Shown: positions 1-9,390, numbered from the stretch's first letter. The stretch: DNA of 64,000 nt from MED-G78 sp964343355 (GCA_964343355.1 CAYFJC010000001.1:1-64000); one strand, 5' to 3'. Program-made: numbers and translations. Notes: generated by a model from the letters alone, not told the origin.

Positions 1-604
1 GAGCACAATTATTATCTATTTCAGGAGTCATTGATCCAGTAACAGATGCAATAGCAGCAAACTTGCTTGAATTGCATGCCAGCCCGTAACTCATATAACC
101 GCCATTAGACATTCCGGTGGAATAGATTCGATCTGTATTAATATAATATTCATTAGTCATAATATTTATAATATCTTCAGTAAAACTGACATCATCAACC
201 GTACTTCCAACCGTCCAGCCGCCTACATTCCAATGCGTTACTCCATTTAGTAAAGACCCTTGCGGATAAACTAAGATATACCCATCTTGATCTGCACGAT
301 TTTGAAAGTCTGAGTAATACAATATATTAGTTGCCGAACTTCCATAACCATGAAATACAAATAACAAGGGTGCATTAGATGATGGTGAGTAAGATGATGG
401 TGTGTATACATAGTATTCTCTAAAGACTCCATTATGAGTAAAACTACATTTTCTAGTATTAGTTTGATAACTTGCGCATGCTAAATCTGAAGGACTTTGA
501 GTATCAGGTACAGGTGCTAATGATGATGAAGAGCCACCACCGCCACCACATGCTGATATAAAAATGATTATAAAGAGCGATGAAAATAATTTGATATTAT
601 TCAT
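1..604 (-). CDS. PHB depolymerase/feruloyl esterase-like lipoprotein (3' end cut by window)
   Basis: Translating the minus strand from the ATG at 604 gives an open frame that runs off the window. Residues 1-19 are a lipoprotein signal with lipobox ISAC (Cys19). A Gly/Ser-rich linker follows, and then an alpha/beta-hydrolase of the LpqC/poly-hydroxybutyrate depolymerase type. Visible motifs are the oxyanion-hole segment FHGYG and the nucleophile elbow GMSNGG with Ser166. The catalytic Asp and His would lie beyond the window. The family cleaves ester bonds in polyesters or feruloylated carbohydrates; the substrate here cannot be told. The lipobox implies anchoring in the outer membrane, so it probably acts at the cell surface or in the periplasm. 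It lies 27 nt downstream of the exonuclease gene on the same strand. Confidence 0.8.
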   Translation of the reverse strand, partial: MNNIKLFSSLFIIIFISACGGGGGSSSSLAPVPDTQSPSDLACASYQTNTRKCSFTHNGVFREYYVYTPSSYSPSSNAPLLFVFHGYGSSATNILYYSDFQNRADQDGYILVYPQGSLLNGVTHWNVGGWTVGSTVDDVSFTEDIINIMTNEYYINTDRIYSTGMSNGGYMSYGLACNSSKFAAIASVTGSMTPEIDNNCA

Positions 605-631
605 TCTTTTATTTAATAGTTAATTTTCGTA

Positions 632-2047
632 TTAATCAACCAAAGTTTGCATTTTTTTAAGATGCTCTAAAGTATCTTCTAGAATATTAGATGTTTCCTG
701 ATCTTCAGACTCATCAAGTAATTTTGAAGTTTCCTCAACTGAAGATTCAACATGACCCCACAAACCTTTAGTAGCAATGCGTTCATCAAATAGCTCTTTG
801 TATCTATTTTTAAAGTCATCTGGAGCCTCCTCAAAATGCATTTGGCAAATAATACGTTCAGCAAAAATACGGGTTCTTTCATCTTCAAAATTTCTAGCAA
901 TTTTAACTCTATGCTCGGCATCATCTGTAATATGGAATTCTTGCATGAGATCTTTATCTTTATATGAAGGGAAACCACCTGAGTATATTGTTTGTTCTAT
1001 ATGCTCTGGTTCTGGAAAGCTCATCATTCTGTCAGACATAGCTTGGGATACCTTGGTTTGAAAATCTTTATGATTTTTAACTAATTGAGCTCTTCTGTTT
1101 AATTCATCAAAATTAACATCGAAGACGCTTCTGTCAGTTAAGAGATCACTATGACATATAGGAATAGTCTTATTTATTTTATATTTCTTTAATGGCCCAT
1201 CCCTTCCACCAGCATTAATTAGTTTAAATATTTCCGAAAGCTCTAATTCTAGAATTTCCTCAGGATCATCAAAACTTAAATCAAAGAAAACAATTTCATT
1301 TGGCCTAGATGGATCGCCTCCACAAAATACAACTGGATATTTAAACATTTGGCGTCTAAATACCTCACCTAATGCCAAAAATCCATCCGTGTTAAGTAAA
1401 TTCATAACACCAGGCTTGGTTGAGATATTTAAAAAGGATGTGAACACATCTGGAACAACTGCATTTATCTTTTTTGTTACATCTATCATAAGATTACAAT
1501 CTGCAATCGCATCATGTGCACTATCAGCACTAATATTATTAGCTCTAGCAATATCTTCCAATCTAAGACTAATTTTAGGGCCATCTTCAAATAATGGGAT
1601 ATTTATTGCTTCAGGGAAAAAACACACAACATTGTGCATCATTAACATTAAATCCAGTCTACCGTTGCCATTTGTATTAGTGGTATAAGGTTCAAGTAAA
1701 TTCCAAAAGAATTGTCGTCTAACTAACTCCTCATCAAAAGAATGGCCATTATATGAAATAAATATACCTGAGTTATCTAACGTCCATTGCTTCCATTGTC
1801 TTTGTAAATCCAAAATCATCTCGTAATGAGATACATTTGAATTAAAGAGATTAGTTTTTTTATTAGTGAGCATAGCTCTTGGATTTGGAATAACCCAAGG
1901 CAGTGGAGCGCAACCTATATCTTGTTCGCCTAAAGAGTTGAATGCATTATCTGTTAAAACAGACCCACACTGAAGAATCTGACTGAAATCTCGTTGGATT
2001 CCAGTCGTTTCAGTATCATAAAAGATTAAATTATTGTTATCTGACAC
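632..2047 (-). CDS. sbcB: Exodeoxyribonuclease I (DEDDh exonuclease)
   Basis: This 471-residue protein matches the length of E. coli ExoI (475). Exo motif I is DTETTG (Asp11, Glu13), motif II is NGHSFDEE (Asp105) and motif III is His178-x4-Asp183. This is the full metal-binding DEDDh set. The rest has the size expected for the SH3-like and helical C-terminal domains of ExoI. The enzyme degrades single-stranded DNA 3' to 5' and takes part in recombination and mismatch repair. The next gene upstream, an acyl-CoA dehydrogenase, ends 7 nt before it on the same strand. Generic DEDDh nucleases are usually much shorter, which supports the sbcB assignment. Confidence 0.85.
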   Translation of the reverse strand: MSDNNNLIFYDTETTGIQRDFSQILQCGSVLTDNAFNSLGEQDIGCAPLPWVIPNPRAMLTNKKTNLFNSNVSHYEMILDLQRQWKQWTLDNSGIFISYNGHSFDEELVRRQFFWNLLEPYTTNTNGNGRLDLMLMMHNVVCFFPEAINIPLFEDGPKISLRLEDIARANNISADSAHDAIADCNLMIDVTKKINAVVPDVFTSFLNISTKPGVMNLLNTDGFLALGEVFRRQMFKYPVVFCGGDPSRPNEIVFFDLSFDDPEEILELELSEIFKLINAGGRDGPLKKYKINKTIPICHSDLLTDRSVFDVNFDELNRRAQLVKNHKDFQTKVSQAMSDRMMSFPEPEHIEQTIYSGGFPSYKDKDLMQEFHITDDAEHRVKIARNFEDERTRIFAERIICQMHFEEAPDDFKNRYKELFDERIATKGLWGHVESSVEETSKLLDESEDQETSNILEDTLEHLKKMQTLVD

Positions 2048-2054
2048 CTAGGTA

Positions 2055-3305
2055 TTAGGTTCTAGCAATATTTGAAGACTCAACCTCACCAGCCTCGTTG
2101 ACCGTATATTTTCCTAGCTCATGCCTAGCAACTGCTCTTCTGTGTACTTCATCAGGACCGTCTGCAAGCCTTAATGTTCTCATATGAGCATACATGCTTG
2201 CTAATGGATAAACCTGCGAAACACCTGCGCCACCATGCATTTGAATAGCTCTGTCTATTATGTCGCATACGATATTTGGAGCTACAACCTTAATTTGAGC
2301 AATCTCACTAGCTGCAACCTTATTTCCAACTGTATCCATCATTCGAGCAGCTCTTAGAGTTAATAGTCTTGCCTGATCTAGCTCAATTCTTGAATTAGCA
2401 ATAATATCCATATTTCCACCTAGTCTTGCTAATGGCTTCCCAAATGCAACTCTAGATAAACTTTGTTTACACATCATAGCTAAAGCTCTTTCACCTAATC
2501 CAATAGCTCTCATACAATGATGAATTCTTCCTGGTCCCAATCTGCCTTGAGCAATTTCAAAACCTCTGCCTTCACCAAGTAATAAATTTTCTTTTGGCAC
2601 TCTAACGTTAGTAAATTTCATATGAGCATGGCCATGTGGCGCATCGTCATATCCAAAAACATGCATCATTTTAATAATTTCAACACCCTCAGCATCCATA
2701 GGAACAAGTATTTGAGATTGTCTTTGATGTCTTTGATTTTCAGGATTAGTTACACACATAAAAATGATAAATTTACATCTAGGATCGCCGGCACCCGATG
2801 TCCACCACTTTTCTCCATTAATAACATACTCATCGCCATCTAATACAGCTGATGAAGCTATGTTTGTTGCGTCTGAAGATGCTACACCTGGCTCAGTCAT
2901 ACCAAAAGCTGAACGAATTTCACCATTTAGCAATGGCTTGAGATACATCTCTTTATGTTCATCTGAACCATATCTTTCAAGAACTTCCATATTTCCAGTA
3001 TCAGGTGCTGAGCAATTAAATACTTCTGATGAAATTCCATGAGCTCCCATAACCTCTGCTAAGTGAGCATATTCAAGATTAGTTAATCCAGCGCCATTTT
3101 CACTTTCTGGAAGAAACATATTCCATAGTCCAGCAGCTCTAGCTTTAACTTTCATCTCTTCCATTATCGGCGGAACTACCCATGTACCATCAGCATCCTT
3201 AGATTGCTCATGATATAAAGTTTCATTATGAGCAACTTCCTTATTAATAAAATCTTGAACTCTATTTATAAGGTCTTGCGCTTTTTGACTGATTTCATAT
3301 TCCAT
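2055..3305 (-). CDS. Acyl-CoA dehydrogenase family protein
   Basis: This 416-residue flavoprotein has the usual acyl-CoA dehydrogenase order: an alpha-helical N-terminal domain, a middle beta domain with FGMTEPGVASSDATN and the WTSGAGDPRCKF segment, and a C-terminal helical domain with RVAFGKPLA and QMHGGAGVSQ. It should oxidise an acyl-CoA at the alpha-beta bond using FAD and pass electrons to ETF. Chain-length preference cannot be read from sequence; it resembles the long-chain ACAD10/11-like subgroup. A good Shine-Dalgarno (GGGAG) precedes the ATG at 3305. The gene diverges from a LysR regulator across 122 nt, so regulation by that protein is plausible. Confidence 0.9.
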   Translation of the reverse strand: MEYEISQKAQDLINRVQDFINKEVAHNETLYHEQSKDADGTWVVPPIMEEMKVKARAAGLWNMFLPESENGAGLTNLEYAHLAEVMGAHGISSEVFNCSAPDTGNMEVLERYGSDEHKEMYLKPLLNGEIRSAFGMTEPGVASSDATNIASSAVLDGDEYVINGEKWWTSGAGDPRCKFIIFMCVTNPENQRHQRQSQILVPMDAEGVEIIKMMHVFGYDDAPHGHAHMKFTNVRVPKENLLLGEGRGFEIAQGRLGPGRIHHCMRAIGLGERALAMMCKQSLSRVAFGKPLARLGGNMDIIANSRIELDQARLLTLRAARMMDTVGNKVAASEIAQIKVVAPNIVCDIIDRAIQMHGGAGVSQVYPLASMYAHMRTLRLADGPDEVHRRAVARHELGKYTVNEAGEVESSNIART

Positions 3306-3427
3306 CTTTACTCTCCCTTCTAAACTGCAACCAATATGGTATTATAAGTTTCGTGAATGTCTTGTTTATAGTTAATACAATGATAACTTCACATGACTTT
3401 CAATACTAGTTAGGAATTAAAAAAACT

Positions 3428-4333
3428 ATGAAAATAAGCACTTTTGACCTTAATCTATTTGTAATATTAAATGCTATTTATACTCAAGGAAGTCTAACTA
3501 AAGCCGCAGATGTGGTTGGTATTACACAGCCAGCAGTAAGCAACGCCTTATCAAGATTAAGAGCAAAATTTAACGATGAATTATTTCTAAGAACTGGATC
3601 AGGAATGATTCCAACGCAAAAAACTGAAAATATGATTGCAGATATTCAAAATGCTCTCATGCTTATGCAGCAAAGTGTTGATGAGCCTGATGAGTTTGAC
3701 CCTTCTAAAAGTATTAGAAATTTTAAAATATCTTTAGCTGATGTTTCCGAAGGAAGAATCCTACCCTACCTAATGGAAGAGATTGATAAAATTGCACCTA
3801 ATATATCAGTGGGAAGCTTTCATTATGCAAGACGTGATCAGGTGCATGCTCTTGCTACCAATCAATTAGATTTTGTTGTAGATCCTGTTATACCAAGATC
3901 AAATGAAGTTAAGTCGCAGAAAGTTTTTGAAGATCACTATGTTGTTGCGCATCGAAAGAATCATCCTTTAACTAAAATAGATAACATCACAGTTGAAGAT
4001 CTTCTTTCTCAAAGACATTTAAATATTTCACAAAGGAGAAAGGGTCCACATATTATTGATGTAGAGTTAGCGAAACTTGGTCTTGAAAGAGATATTGCTC
4101 TTAGAGCTCAGCACTTCTTAATCGCTCCAGAAGTTGTTAAGAATACAAATATTGTTCTCTTCTGCACACATAGCTTTGCTATAAGGCATCAGCTTGAGTT
4201 TGTTAATATACCTGCAGAACTTCCAACAATGGAGTACTTTTTAATATGGCACGCAAGTGATGATATGGATGGTGCTCATATTTGGATGCGTAATCTTTTA
4301 ATTGAAGCTTACAAGAATGCTATAAAGATCTAA
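3428..4333 (+). CDS. LysR-family transcriptional regulator
   Basis: This 301-residue protein has an N-terminal winged helix-turn-helix (about residues 5-65) with the LysR signature GSLTKAADVVGITQPAVS. A periplasmic-binding-protein-like effector domain follows (about 90-300). It resembles the NodD/PcpR/LeuO-like group that opens with a KISTFDLNLF-type start. The inducer is unknown. It is transcribed divergently from the acyl-CoA dehydrogenase at 2055-3305, the classical arrangement for a LysR regulator and its target. It ends 2 nt before the stop of the convergent SDR gene. Confidence 0.9.
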   Translation: MKISTFDLNLFVILNAIYTQGSLTKAADVVGITQPAVSNALSRLRAKFNDELFLRTGSGMIPTQKTENMIADIQNALMLMQQSVDEPDEFDPSKSIRNFKISLADVSEGRILPYLMEEIDKIAPNISVGSFHYARRDQVHALATNQLDFVVDPVIPRSNEVKSQKVFEDHYVVAHRKNHPLTKIDNITVEDLLSQRHLNISQRRKGPHIIDVELAKLGLERDIALRAQHFLIAPEVVKNTNIVLFCTHSFAIRHQLEFVNIPAELPTMEYFLIWHASDDMDGAHIWMRNLLIEAYKNAIKI

Positions 4334-4335
4334 TT

Positions 4336-5133
4336 CTAGCTTAAGTTATGACCACCTAACTTAACTACACCGCCATCACAGGTAATAGTCTCTCCTACAG
4401 TAAACGCGCCGGCTCTTGAGCATAAAAATATTGCTAAACCTGCCATATCTTGAGGGGTACCAATTCTTTTTCTAGGGTTTCTTTTAGCAATCTCGCTATA
4501 GTCATGAGCAACAGCAGCACCAAGCATATTGCTTGGAAATGGTCCTGGAGCTATTCCATTTACTAGAATATTTTCGTCAATCAATCTTGCAGCAAGATGT
4601 CTTGTTAAATGATGGACAGCTGCTTTAGATGCTCCATATGAATAAGTTTCAAATGCAGCAACATTCATTCCATCTATAGATCCAATATTGATAATTCTTG
4701 ATGGGTCATCTGGTGTTCCATTTATTCTTAATAATGGAGCTAGCTCTTGGGTTAAGAAGAAGATACTTTTAACATTTAAATCCATTACCTTATCCCAACC
4801 GCCTTCAGAAAAAGCTCCAAAAGGCTCTGCCCAAGCTGCACCAGCATTGTTAATTAAAAAATCAATATGCTCTTCTTTTTCTTTAATTTGATCAGCAAAG
4901 TCTTTTATGCCCTCTACAGTACTAAGGTCGCTAGCAATTGAAATACATTCGCCACCATAAGTGCTTGTTAGTTCTTCAGCTTTTAAATGAAGTTCTCTTT
5001 CTTTTCTAGCTGTTATATAAACTTTGACACCATTAGCAAGAAAACCTGCTGCAATCATCTCCCCTATACCTCTAGAACCACCAGATATAACTGCAACTTT
5101 ACCCTCAATACCAAAAAGATCGTTTATCTTCAT
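4336..5133 (-). CDS. Short-chain dehydrogenase/reductase
   Basis: The start was placed at 5133 because TTAGGAG lies just upstream and the conserved fold begins there. An in-frame extension to 5214 would add 27 hydrophobic residues without homology. The 265-residue product has the NAD(P)-binding GGSRGIGE motif, NNAG, a catalytic Ser in the GSIDG segment, and YGASK (Tyr and Lys). The C-terminal GETITCDGG is typical of FabG-like SDRs. The reaction is an NAD(P)H-linked ketone/alcohol interconversion with unknown substrate; this FabG-like subgroup is often annotated as a gluconate or 3-ketoacyl reductase. It converges with the LysR gene. Confidence 0.88.
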   Translation of the reverse strand: MKINDLFGIEGKVAVISGGSRGIGEMIAAGFLANGVKVYITARKERELHLKAEELTSTYGGECISIASDLSTVEGIKDFADQIKEKEEHIDFLINNAGAAWAEPFGAFSEGGWDKVMDLNVKSIFFLTQELAPLLRINGTPDDPSRIINIGSIDGMNVAAFETYSYGASKAAVHHLTRHLAARLIDENILVNGIAPGPFPSNMLGAAVAHDYSEIAKRNPRKRIGTPQDMAGLAIFLCSRAGAFTVGETITCDGGVVKLGGHNLS

Positions 5134-5271
5134 TTGAAAACTCCTAAGAAATAATAAATTTAAATAATTATATATCCTTTTTATATAAATAAAAAAATCG
5201 ATTGGTTGGAGCATATAAAGAAAAATATCTAGATAAGTGTTTGATATTACAATCCAATGTAAAATGTTGAA

Positions 5272-6219
5272 ATGGATTTATTTACAAGTGTTGCATGGCT
5301 AACCTTATCTCTAACCCTTCTAATATGGGGAGCTAATAAATTTATTGATAGCGCTTCCTCTATTGCGGGTAAATTGGGTATAAGTGATTTTATTATCGGA
5401 TTGAGTGTTATCGCCTTAGGAACTTCTTTTCCAGAAATATTTGTTGGAATATCATCCATTGTTAACAACAATGAAGAGCTTGCACTCGGGACTATTGTTG
5501 GATCTAATATCTCTAATGTTGCATTAATTTTTGGTGTTTCATGCATAGGTTATTCGAGTGCTATCAACCCCTCATCAAAGAGAAATTTTATAGCCCTTGG
5601 TCTAAGTGTCATTATCGCTATATATGCTCTTAGTGATCTGAATATTAGTCAGCTTGATTCTTTATTACTACTTTTAGTGCTCATATATTTTATATACGTG
5701 ATGGCGACACAGCCCAATAATCAAGATCAAGTTATAGAAGTAAATAATTCAGCTTGGTTAGGTCTTATTAGTCTCCTTGTAATTGGATTGGTTGCTTTAG
5801 TTATAGGCTCAAATTATGCAGTTATCCATGGAGAAAAAATTGCCTTATTGATGGGAGTACCCAAATTAATAGTAGGTCTTACGGTTCTAGCTTTAGGAAC
5901 GAGCTTGCCTGAGCTTGCTGTAACGATAAGCGCTCTAGTTAAGAAGAAGAATCAAATGGTGCTTGGAAATATAATAGGTTCAAATGTTTTAAATATTGCA
6001 GTTGTAATGCCTATTTTGGGTCTATTTTCAGATCAAACTTATGATGTCTCTATAATGACAAGAGATATGGTTGTAATGTCAGTTTTGACTCTGGTATTTG
6101 TACTAATAGCTTTAAGCTTTAACTATAAAAATATATCTGCCAATATATATCGATTCTTAGGAGTCGCTCTTGTAACTGGCTATGTTAGTTATATTGTTAT
6201 GCTAAGCGGACTTCTTTAA
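5272..6219 (+). CDS. Calcium/sodium antiporter (CaCA family, YrbG-like)
   Basis: This 315-residue integral membrane protein has about ten hydrophobic segments in two inverted halves. Each half carries an alpha-repeat: ALGTSFPEIFVGI with GSNISN in the first and ALGTSLPELAVTI with GSNVLN in the second. These repeats hold the ion-binding acidic and polar residues of the NCX/YrbG cation exchangers. It probably exports Ca2+ in exchange for Na+ or K+. No regulator is adjacent. Its last 18 nt overlap the 3' end of the convergent DUF4345 gene. Confidence 0.9.
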   Translation: MDLFTSVAWLTLSLTLLIWGANKFIDSASSIAGKLGISDFIIGLSVIALGTSFPEIFVGISSIVNNNEELALGTIVGSNISNVALIFGVSCIGYSSAINPSSKRNFIALGLSVIIAIYALSDLNISQLDSLLLLLVLIYFIYVMATQPNNQDQVIEVNNSAWLGLISLLVIGLVALVIGSNYAVIHGEKIALLMGVPKLIVGLTVLALGTSLPELAVTISALVKKKNQMVLGNIIGSNVLNIAVVMPILGLFSDQTYDVSIMTRDMVVMSVLTLVFVLIALSFNYKNISANIYRFLGVALVTGYVSYIVMLSGLL

Positions 6220-6627
6220 GGGCTTGAAAAGTAATAAAGCAACTAAGCAAAAAGTAAAAGTTAAAATTTCAAATAGAAAAAAGGTATTAACCAGCGGTGG
6301 TGTTGAGGGTATTGCGGCAAATATTATTCTTCCTGCAGCAATACTTCCTGTAAGAAACATTAAAAGTTGGAGAGAGATTTTCATATAATTTAATGAAAAA
6401 ATACCAATAAAACATAAGACTCCAACCCCTAGATTTAAACCACCATATATCCCAGCAAGCTCAGAGTAGCCAATCTGGCTAGAGATGCTTAGACCAATAT
6501 ATTCAGTTATTGAAGGGTAATCTGCATCTACTGCACTAAATAGTGGCGATAGTATTGCCCATACACCAATACCAAAATACATAAGTGTCATTGATAGAAG
6601 AAATAACCTAATAATCCAAATCATCAC
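6202..6627 (-). CDS. DUF4345 small integral membrane protein
   Basis: This 141-residue protein has four predicted transmembrane segments. It carries the family-typical signature in which an acidic residue precedes a Gly-rich helix (ELAGIYGGLNLGVG). Proteins of this kind are annotated DUF4345 and have no known biochemical role. It is convergent with and overlaps the antiporter by 18 nt. A distant paralogue occurs at 17606-18001. Confidence 0.7.
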   Translation of the reverse strand: MMIWIIRLFLLSMTLMYFGIGVWAILSPLFSAVDADYPSITEYIGLSISSQIGYSELAGIYGGLNLGVGVLCFIGIFSLNYMKISLQLLMFLTGSIAAGRIIFAAIPSTPPLVNTFFLFEILTFTFCLVALLLFKPLKKSA

Positions 6628-6687
6628 AAGCTCCCTATTTTATAAGCAATAAGCTATATTACATGCTTATGAATTATTCTAATATAG

Positions 6688-7185
6688 ATGCATAAATATT
6701 TAACTTATTTATTAATACTGATTATAAGCATGAATGGATATACAGACTTTAAAAATCTAGGGCCTAATGATATCTTAACAACGCCTCTGCCCTTGCCGTA
6801 TAACGAAAAAGTAGTTAAGACTTCTGAGCTTGATAGCTTTATTGATACATCTATTCAAAAAGGTAAGCAGCCAGTAATTATATTTGGTGGCAATTGGTGC
6901 CCTGATTGCAGAATACTTGATGGCACTTTAGATATACCTACTATTAAAAAATTTATGCAGCAGCATTATCAAATAATGCATATTGATATTGGAAGATATG
7001 ATAAAAATATGGAATTAATGGATCATCTAGATATAGAGTCCAAGAAAGGTGTCCCAAGAGTAGTTATATTGGACCTTGAAAAGAATATTTTGAATACAGC
7101 AACAAGTAGTGAGTGGACAACGGCTAGAGACAGAAAGCAGCAAGAAATTTATGACTACTTTCAGAGGTTTGTTGTTATAAATTAG
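6688..7185 (+). CDS. Secreted thioredoxin-like protein
   Basis: This 165-residue protein begins with a hydrophobic signal-like segment (residues 1-18). A thioredoxin fold follows with the active-site motif GGNWCPDCR (Cys71, Cys74). A Pro before a beta strand (GVPRVVIL) matches the cis-Pro loop of thioredoxins. It is probably a periplasmic thiol-disulfide protein. WCPDC is not a standard DsbA or CcmG motif and resembles the thioredoxin-like group seen in uncharacterised periplasmic proteins. Its TAG stop shares four bases with the TAA stop of the convergent AMP nucleosidase gene. Confidence 0.75.
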   Translation: MHKYLTYLLILIISMNGYTDFKNLGPNDILTTPLPLPYNEKVVKTSELDSFIDTSIQKGKQPVIIFGGNWCPDCRILDGTLDIPTIKKFMQQHYQIMHIDIGRYDKNMELMDHLDIESKKGVPRVVILDLEKNILNTATSSEWTTARDRKQQEIYDYFQRFVVIN

Positions 7186-7955
7186 TATTTAAAGTGTTTG
7201 ATCTCTTCTCCACTTTTCCCAATTTCGGTCATAGCTTTAATGCCTATTTCTAAATGAAGATCTACCCATTCCTGAGTAACTGCCTTATCTGATTCTTCAG
7301 TTTTTACGCCGTCTTGAGTTAGAGGAACGTCTGATACTAATAATAAAGCTCCCCTAGCTATCTCGTTGAAATGACCTACAGAAAATATAGTTGCAGTTTC
7401 CATATCTACTCCAATCGATGTAGTCTGCTTTAAACGCTTAAGAAATTTCTTATCGTGTTCCCAGACTCTTCTGTTGGTAGTAAAAATAACACCTGTTCTA
7501 TAGTCACTTTGTTTTTCAATAATAATATCTGAAACAAACTTATGAAGTTTGAATGATGGGAGCGCAGGCACTTCGGGTGGAAAGTAATCATTTGAAGTCC
7601 CGTCACCTCTTATGGCTCCTATAGGTAGGATAAAATTACCTATCTCAGAAGAATCTTTTAAACCGCCACATTTACCTAAAAATAAAACACCTTTTGGATT
7701 AACGGCTACTAAAAGATCCATAATCGTTGCAGCATTTGGAGATCCCATCCCAAAGTTAATGATAGTTAGGCCTTCTGAATTAGTCGCTGCTTGCATAGCG
7801 CGACCTTCACCATGAATTTCAGCGGAAAATCTCTCAGAGAATTTCTCTACATAATTTTTAAAATTGGTAACGAGGATGTAGTCCCCAAATTTCTCGAGAG
7901 GCATTCCTGTGTAGCGCGGAAGCCAGTTTTTTGCTATTTCTAATTTTGTTTCCAT
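7182..7955 (-). CDS. amn: AMP nucleosidase, short (Bacteroidetes) type
   Basis: This 257-residue protein belongs to the nucleoside phosphorylase/hydrolase superfamily. It shows NFGMGSPNAATIMDLL, FLGKCGGLK, GDGTSNDYFPPEVPALP and a VDMETAT segment of the purine nucleoside binding type. This pattern closely follows the compact AMP nucleosidase of Bacteroidetes. The E. coli Amn is about 480 residues and has an extra N-terminal domain that is absent here. The enzyme splits AMP into adenine and ribose 5-phosphate, controlling adenylate pools. The function is inferred from family resemblance. Confidence 0.78.
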   Translation of the reverse strand: METKLEIAKNWLPRYTGMPLEKFGDYILVTNFKNYVEKFSERFSAEIHGEGRAMQAATNSEGLTIINFGMGSPNAATIMDLLVAVNPKGVLFLGKCGGLKDSSEIGNFILPIGAIRGDGTSNDYFPPEVPALPSFKLHKFVSDIIIEKQSDYRTGVIFTTNRRVWEHDKKFLKRLKQTTSIGVDMETATIFSVGHFNEIARGALLLVSDVPLTQDGVKTEESDKAVTQEWVDLHLEIGIKAMTEIGKSGEEIKHFKY

Positions 7956-8039
7956 CCATCATTATAACTTATTCGAATCTTTTTAAAAATTAGTGAATTA
8001 AGTCAATGTATTTATAAAAGATATTATAGATAAAAATCT

Positions 8040-9308
8040 TTAATCAAATTGCTTAGTTGTACTCGCGAAAGTTAAATAAAAGGTTCCGCCAAATAATAAA
8101 ATAGCAGATGAAAGATAAAATACACTATCAAAAGAGCCAGTAAAATCCACTAAAAACCCTGACAGGGCCACACCCACTATCCCAGGAATCGTTGCTATAG
8201 TTGCGCTGATGCCCATTATAGAGCCTGTATGCTTAGGACCTATATCAGCATGATTTACAGAGTAACCTCCAGTTCCGAGACCTGCACAGATATTAGTAAT
8301 AGAGAGCATTATCATTACGCCAATAATGGAATCAGTAGATGGAAGAAGACCTAACGCAAGTGAAGACCCGCCAAATCCAATAACTGTACAGGTTCTCCTA
8401 ACAGTTAAAATACGGTGCCCTTTTTTAATAAAAAGGTCTGACAAGTAGCCACCTAGGTTAACAAAGACAACAGATACAATTGATGGGACTAGTATGAGTA
8501 AAATAAATGTAGCAGTATCCTCCTGATAACTAATTCCAAGCCCATCTCTAATAAAAATAGGTAGCCAAGATATAAGAACAAATAAAGGCCAACTTGCACA
8601 AAAATGAGCAACAATAATTGCCCATAATGGTTTATTTTTTACCAATGTTTTGAATGGAGGAAGTTTTGGAGCTTTCTCTTTAGCTGGAGCTTCTCTAATA
8701 ATATAATCAAGCTCGTCTTTAGAGATATCAGGATGATCGGTTGGTAAAGAGGTAATATTTCTATGCCAAAAAAAGAACCATACAACGCCAAGAGCTCCAA
8801 ATGAATAAAAGGCCCACTCCCATCCAAACATAATCATTATGATTGGTGTTGCAACATACGCAAAAATACTTCCAAGAGGTATTCCACTATTAGTGAAAGC
8901 TATAGCTCGAGTTCTTTCTTGATATGGAACCCATCTAGCATAAAGACTATGCCAAGCTGGAAAAGTAATACCTTCACCTAGTCCCATAAGGACTCTGGTA
9001 GTTAATAATAAGAAGAAGCTATGATGAGCTGCAGCCGGAGTTAGAATTGTAAAAAGAGACCATAGTAAAACACCATATCCAAGAACTCTTTTGCCACCAT
9101 ACCTATCAGCCAAGAACCCACCCAAATATTGAGTAAATATATAACCTACAAAAAAAGAAGAAAGCACTAATCCAAGCTGAGTATTATCCCAACCAAACTG
9201 GTCTTGTATTTCTACAGCAGCAACTGAAATATTGATTCTATCTATATAGCAGATGAAAACTGCTAGTGTTGAAAGTGAGATTAATCTAAAGCGATATGGA
9301 AAATTCAT
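8040..9308 (-). CDS. MFS transporter, anion:cation symporter (SLC17-like) family
   Basis: This 422-residue protein has about 12 hydrophobic helices. The first loop carries GGFLADRYGGKRVLGYG, a clear MFS motif. RINISVA in TM1 and GLGEGITFPAWHSL in TM4 are hallmarks of the ACS/SLC17 group, which moves hexuronates, tartrate, phosphate or other organic anions with H+ or Na+. The substrate cannot be set from sequence. It lies 82 nt downstream of the tRNA-Leu gene on the same strand, with a hairpin between them. Confidence 0.87.
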   Translation of the reverse strand: MNFPYRFRLISLSTLAVFICYIDRINISVAAVEIQDQFGWDNTQLGLVLSSFFVGYIFTQYLGGFLADRYGGKRVLGYGVLLWSLFTILTPAAAHHSFFLLLTTRVLMGLGEGITFPAWHSLYARWVPYQERTRAIAFTNSGIPLGSIFAYVATPIIMIMFGWEWAFYSFGALGVVWFFFWHRNITSLPTDHPDISKDELDYIIREAPAKEKAPKLPPFKTLVKNKPLWAIIVAHFCASWPLFVLISWLPIFIRDGLGISYQEDTATFILLILVPSIVSVVFVNLGGYLSDLFIKKGHRILTVRRTCTVIGFGGSSLALGLLPSTDSIIGVMIMLSITNICAGLGTGGYSVNHADIGPKHTGSIMGISATIATIPGIVGVALSGFLVDFTGSFDSVFYLSSAILLFGGTFYLTFASTTKQFD

Positions 9309-9348
9309 TCAAGTTTATTTATTAATTTCTCAAACATCTTACCTGAAT

Positions 9349-9380
9349 CACATAATTAATATGTTAATAAAAATTATGTG
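9349..9380. repeat. 9-bp inverted repeat between tRNA-Leu and MFS gene
   Basis: CACATAATT at 9349-9357 pairs exactly with AATTATGTG at 9372-9380, with a 14-nt AT-rich loop. It lies just downstream of the tRNA 3' end and 41 nt upstream of the MFS start. No T tract follows on the minus strand, so it is not a standard intrinsic terminator. It may protect or process the tRNA 3' end, or serve as an operator. Confidence 0.45.
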
Positions 9381-9390
9381 AAAAGTTAGA

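Noticed and set aside
777..1688. Plus-strand frames opposite sbcB
   Set aside because: These are shadows of the exonuclease gene without homology.
5134..5214. N-terminal extension of the SDR protein
   Set aside because: A strong ribosome site lies before the ATG at 5133, and the extension has no homology.
9349..9380. Intrinsic terminator after the tRNA-Leu gene
   Set aside because: The hairpin is AT-rich and has no T tract on the tRNA strand, so it is listed only as an inverted repeat.
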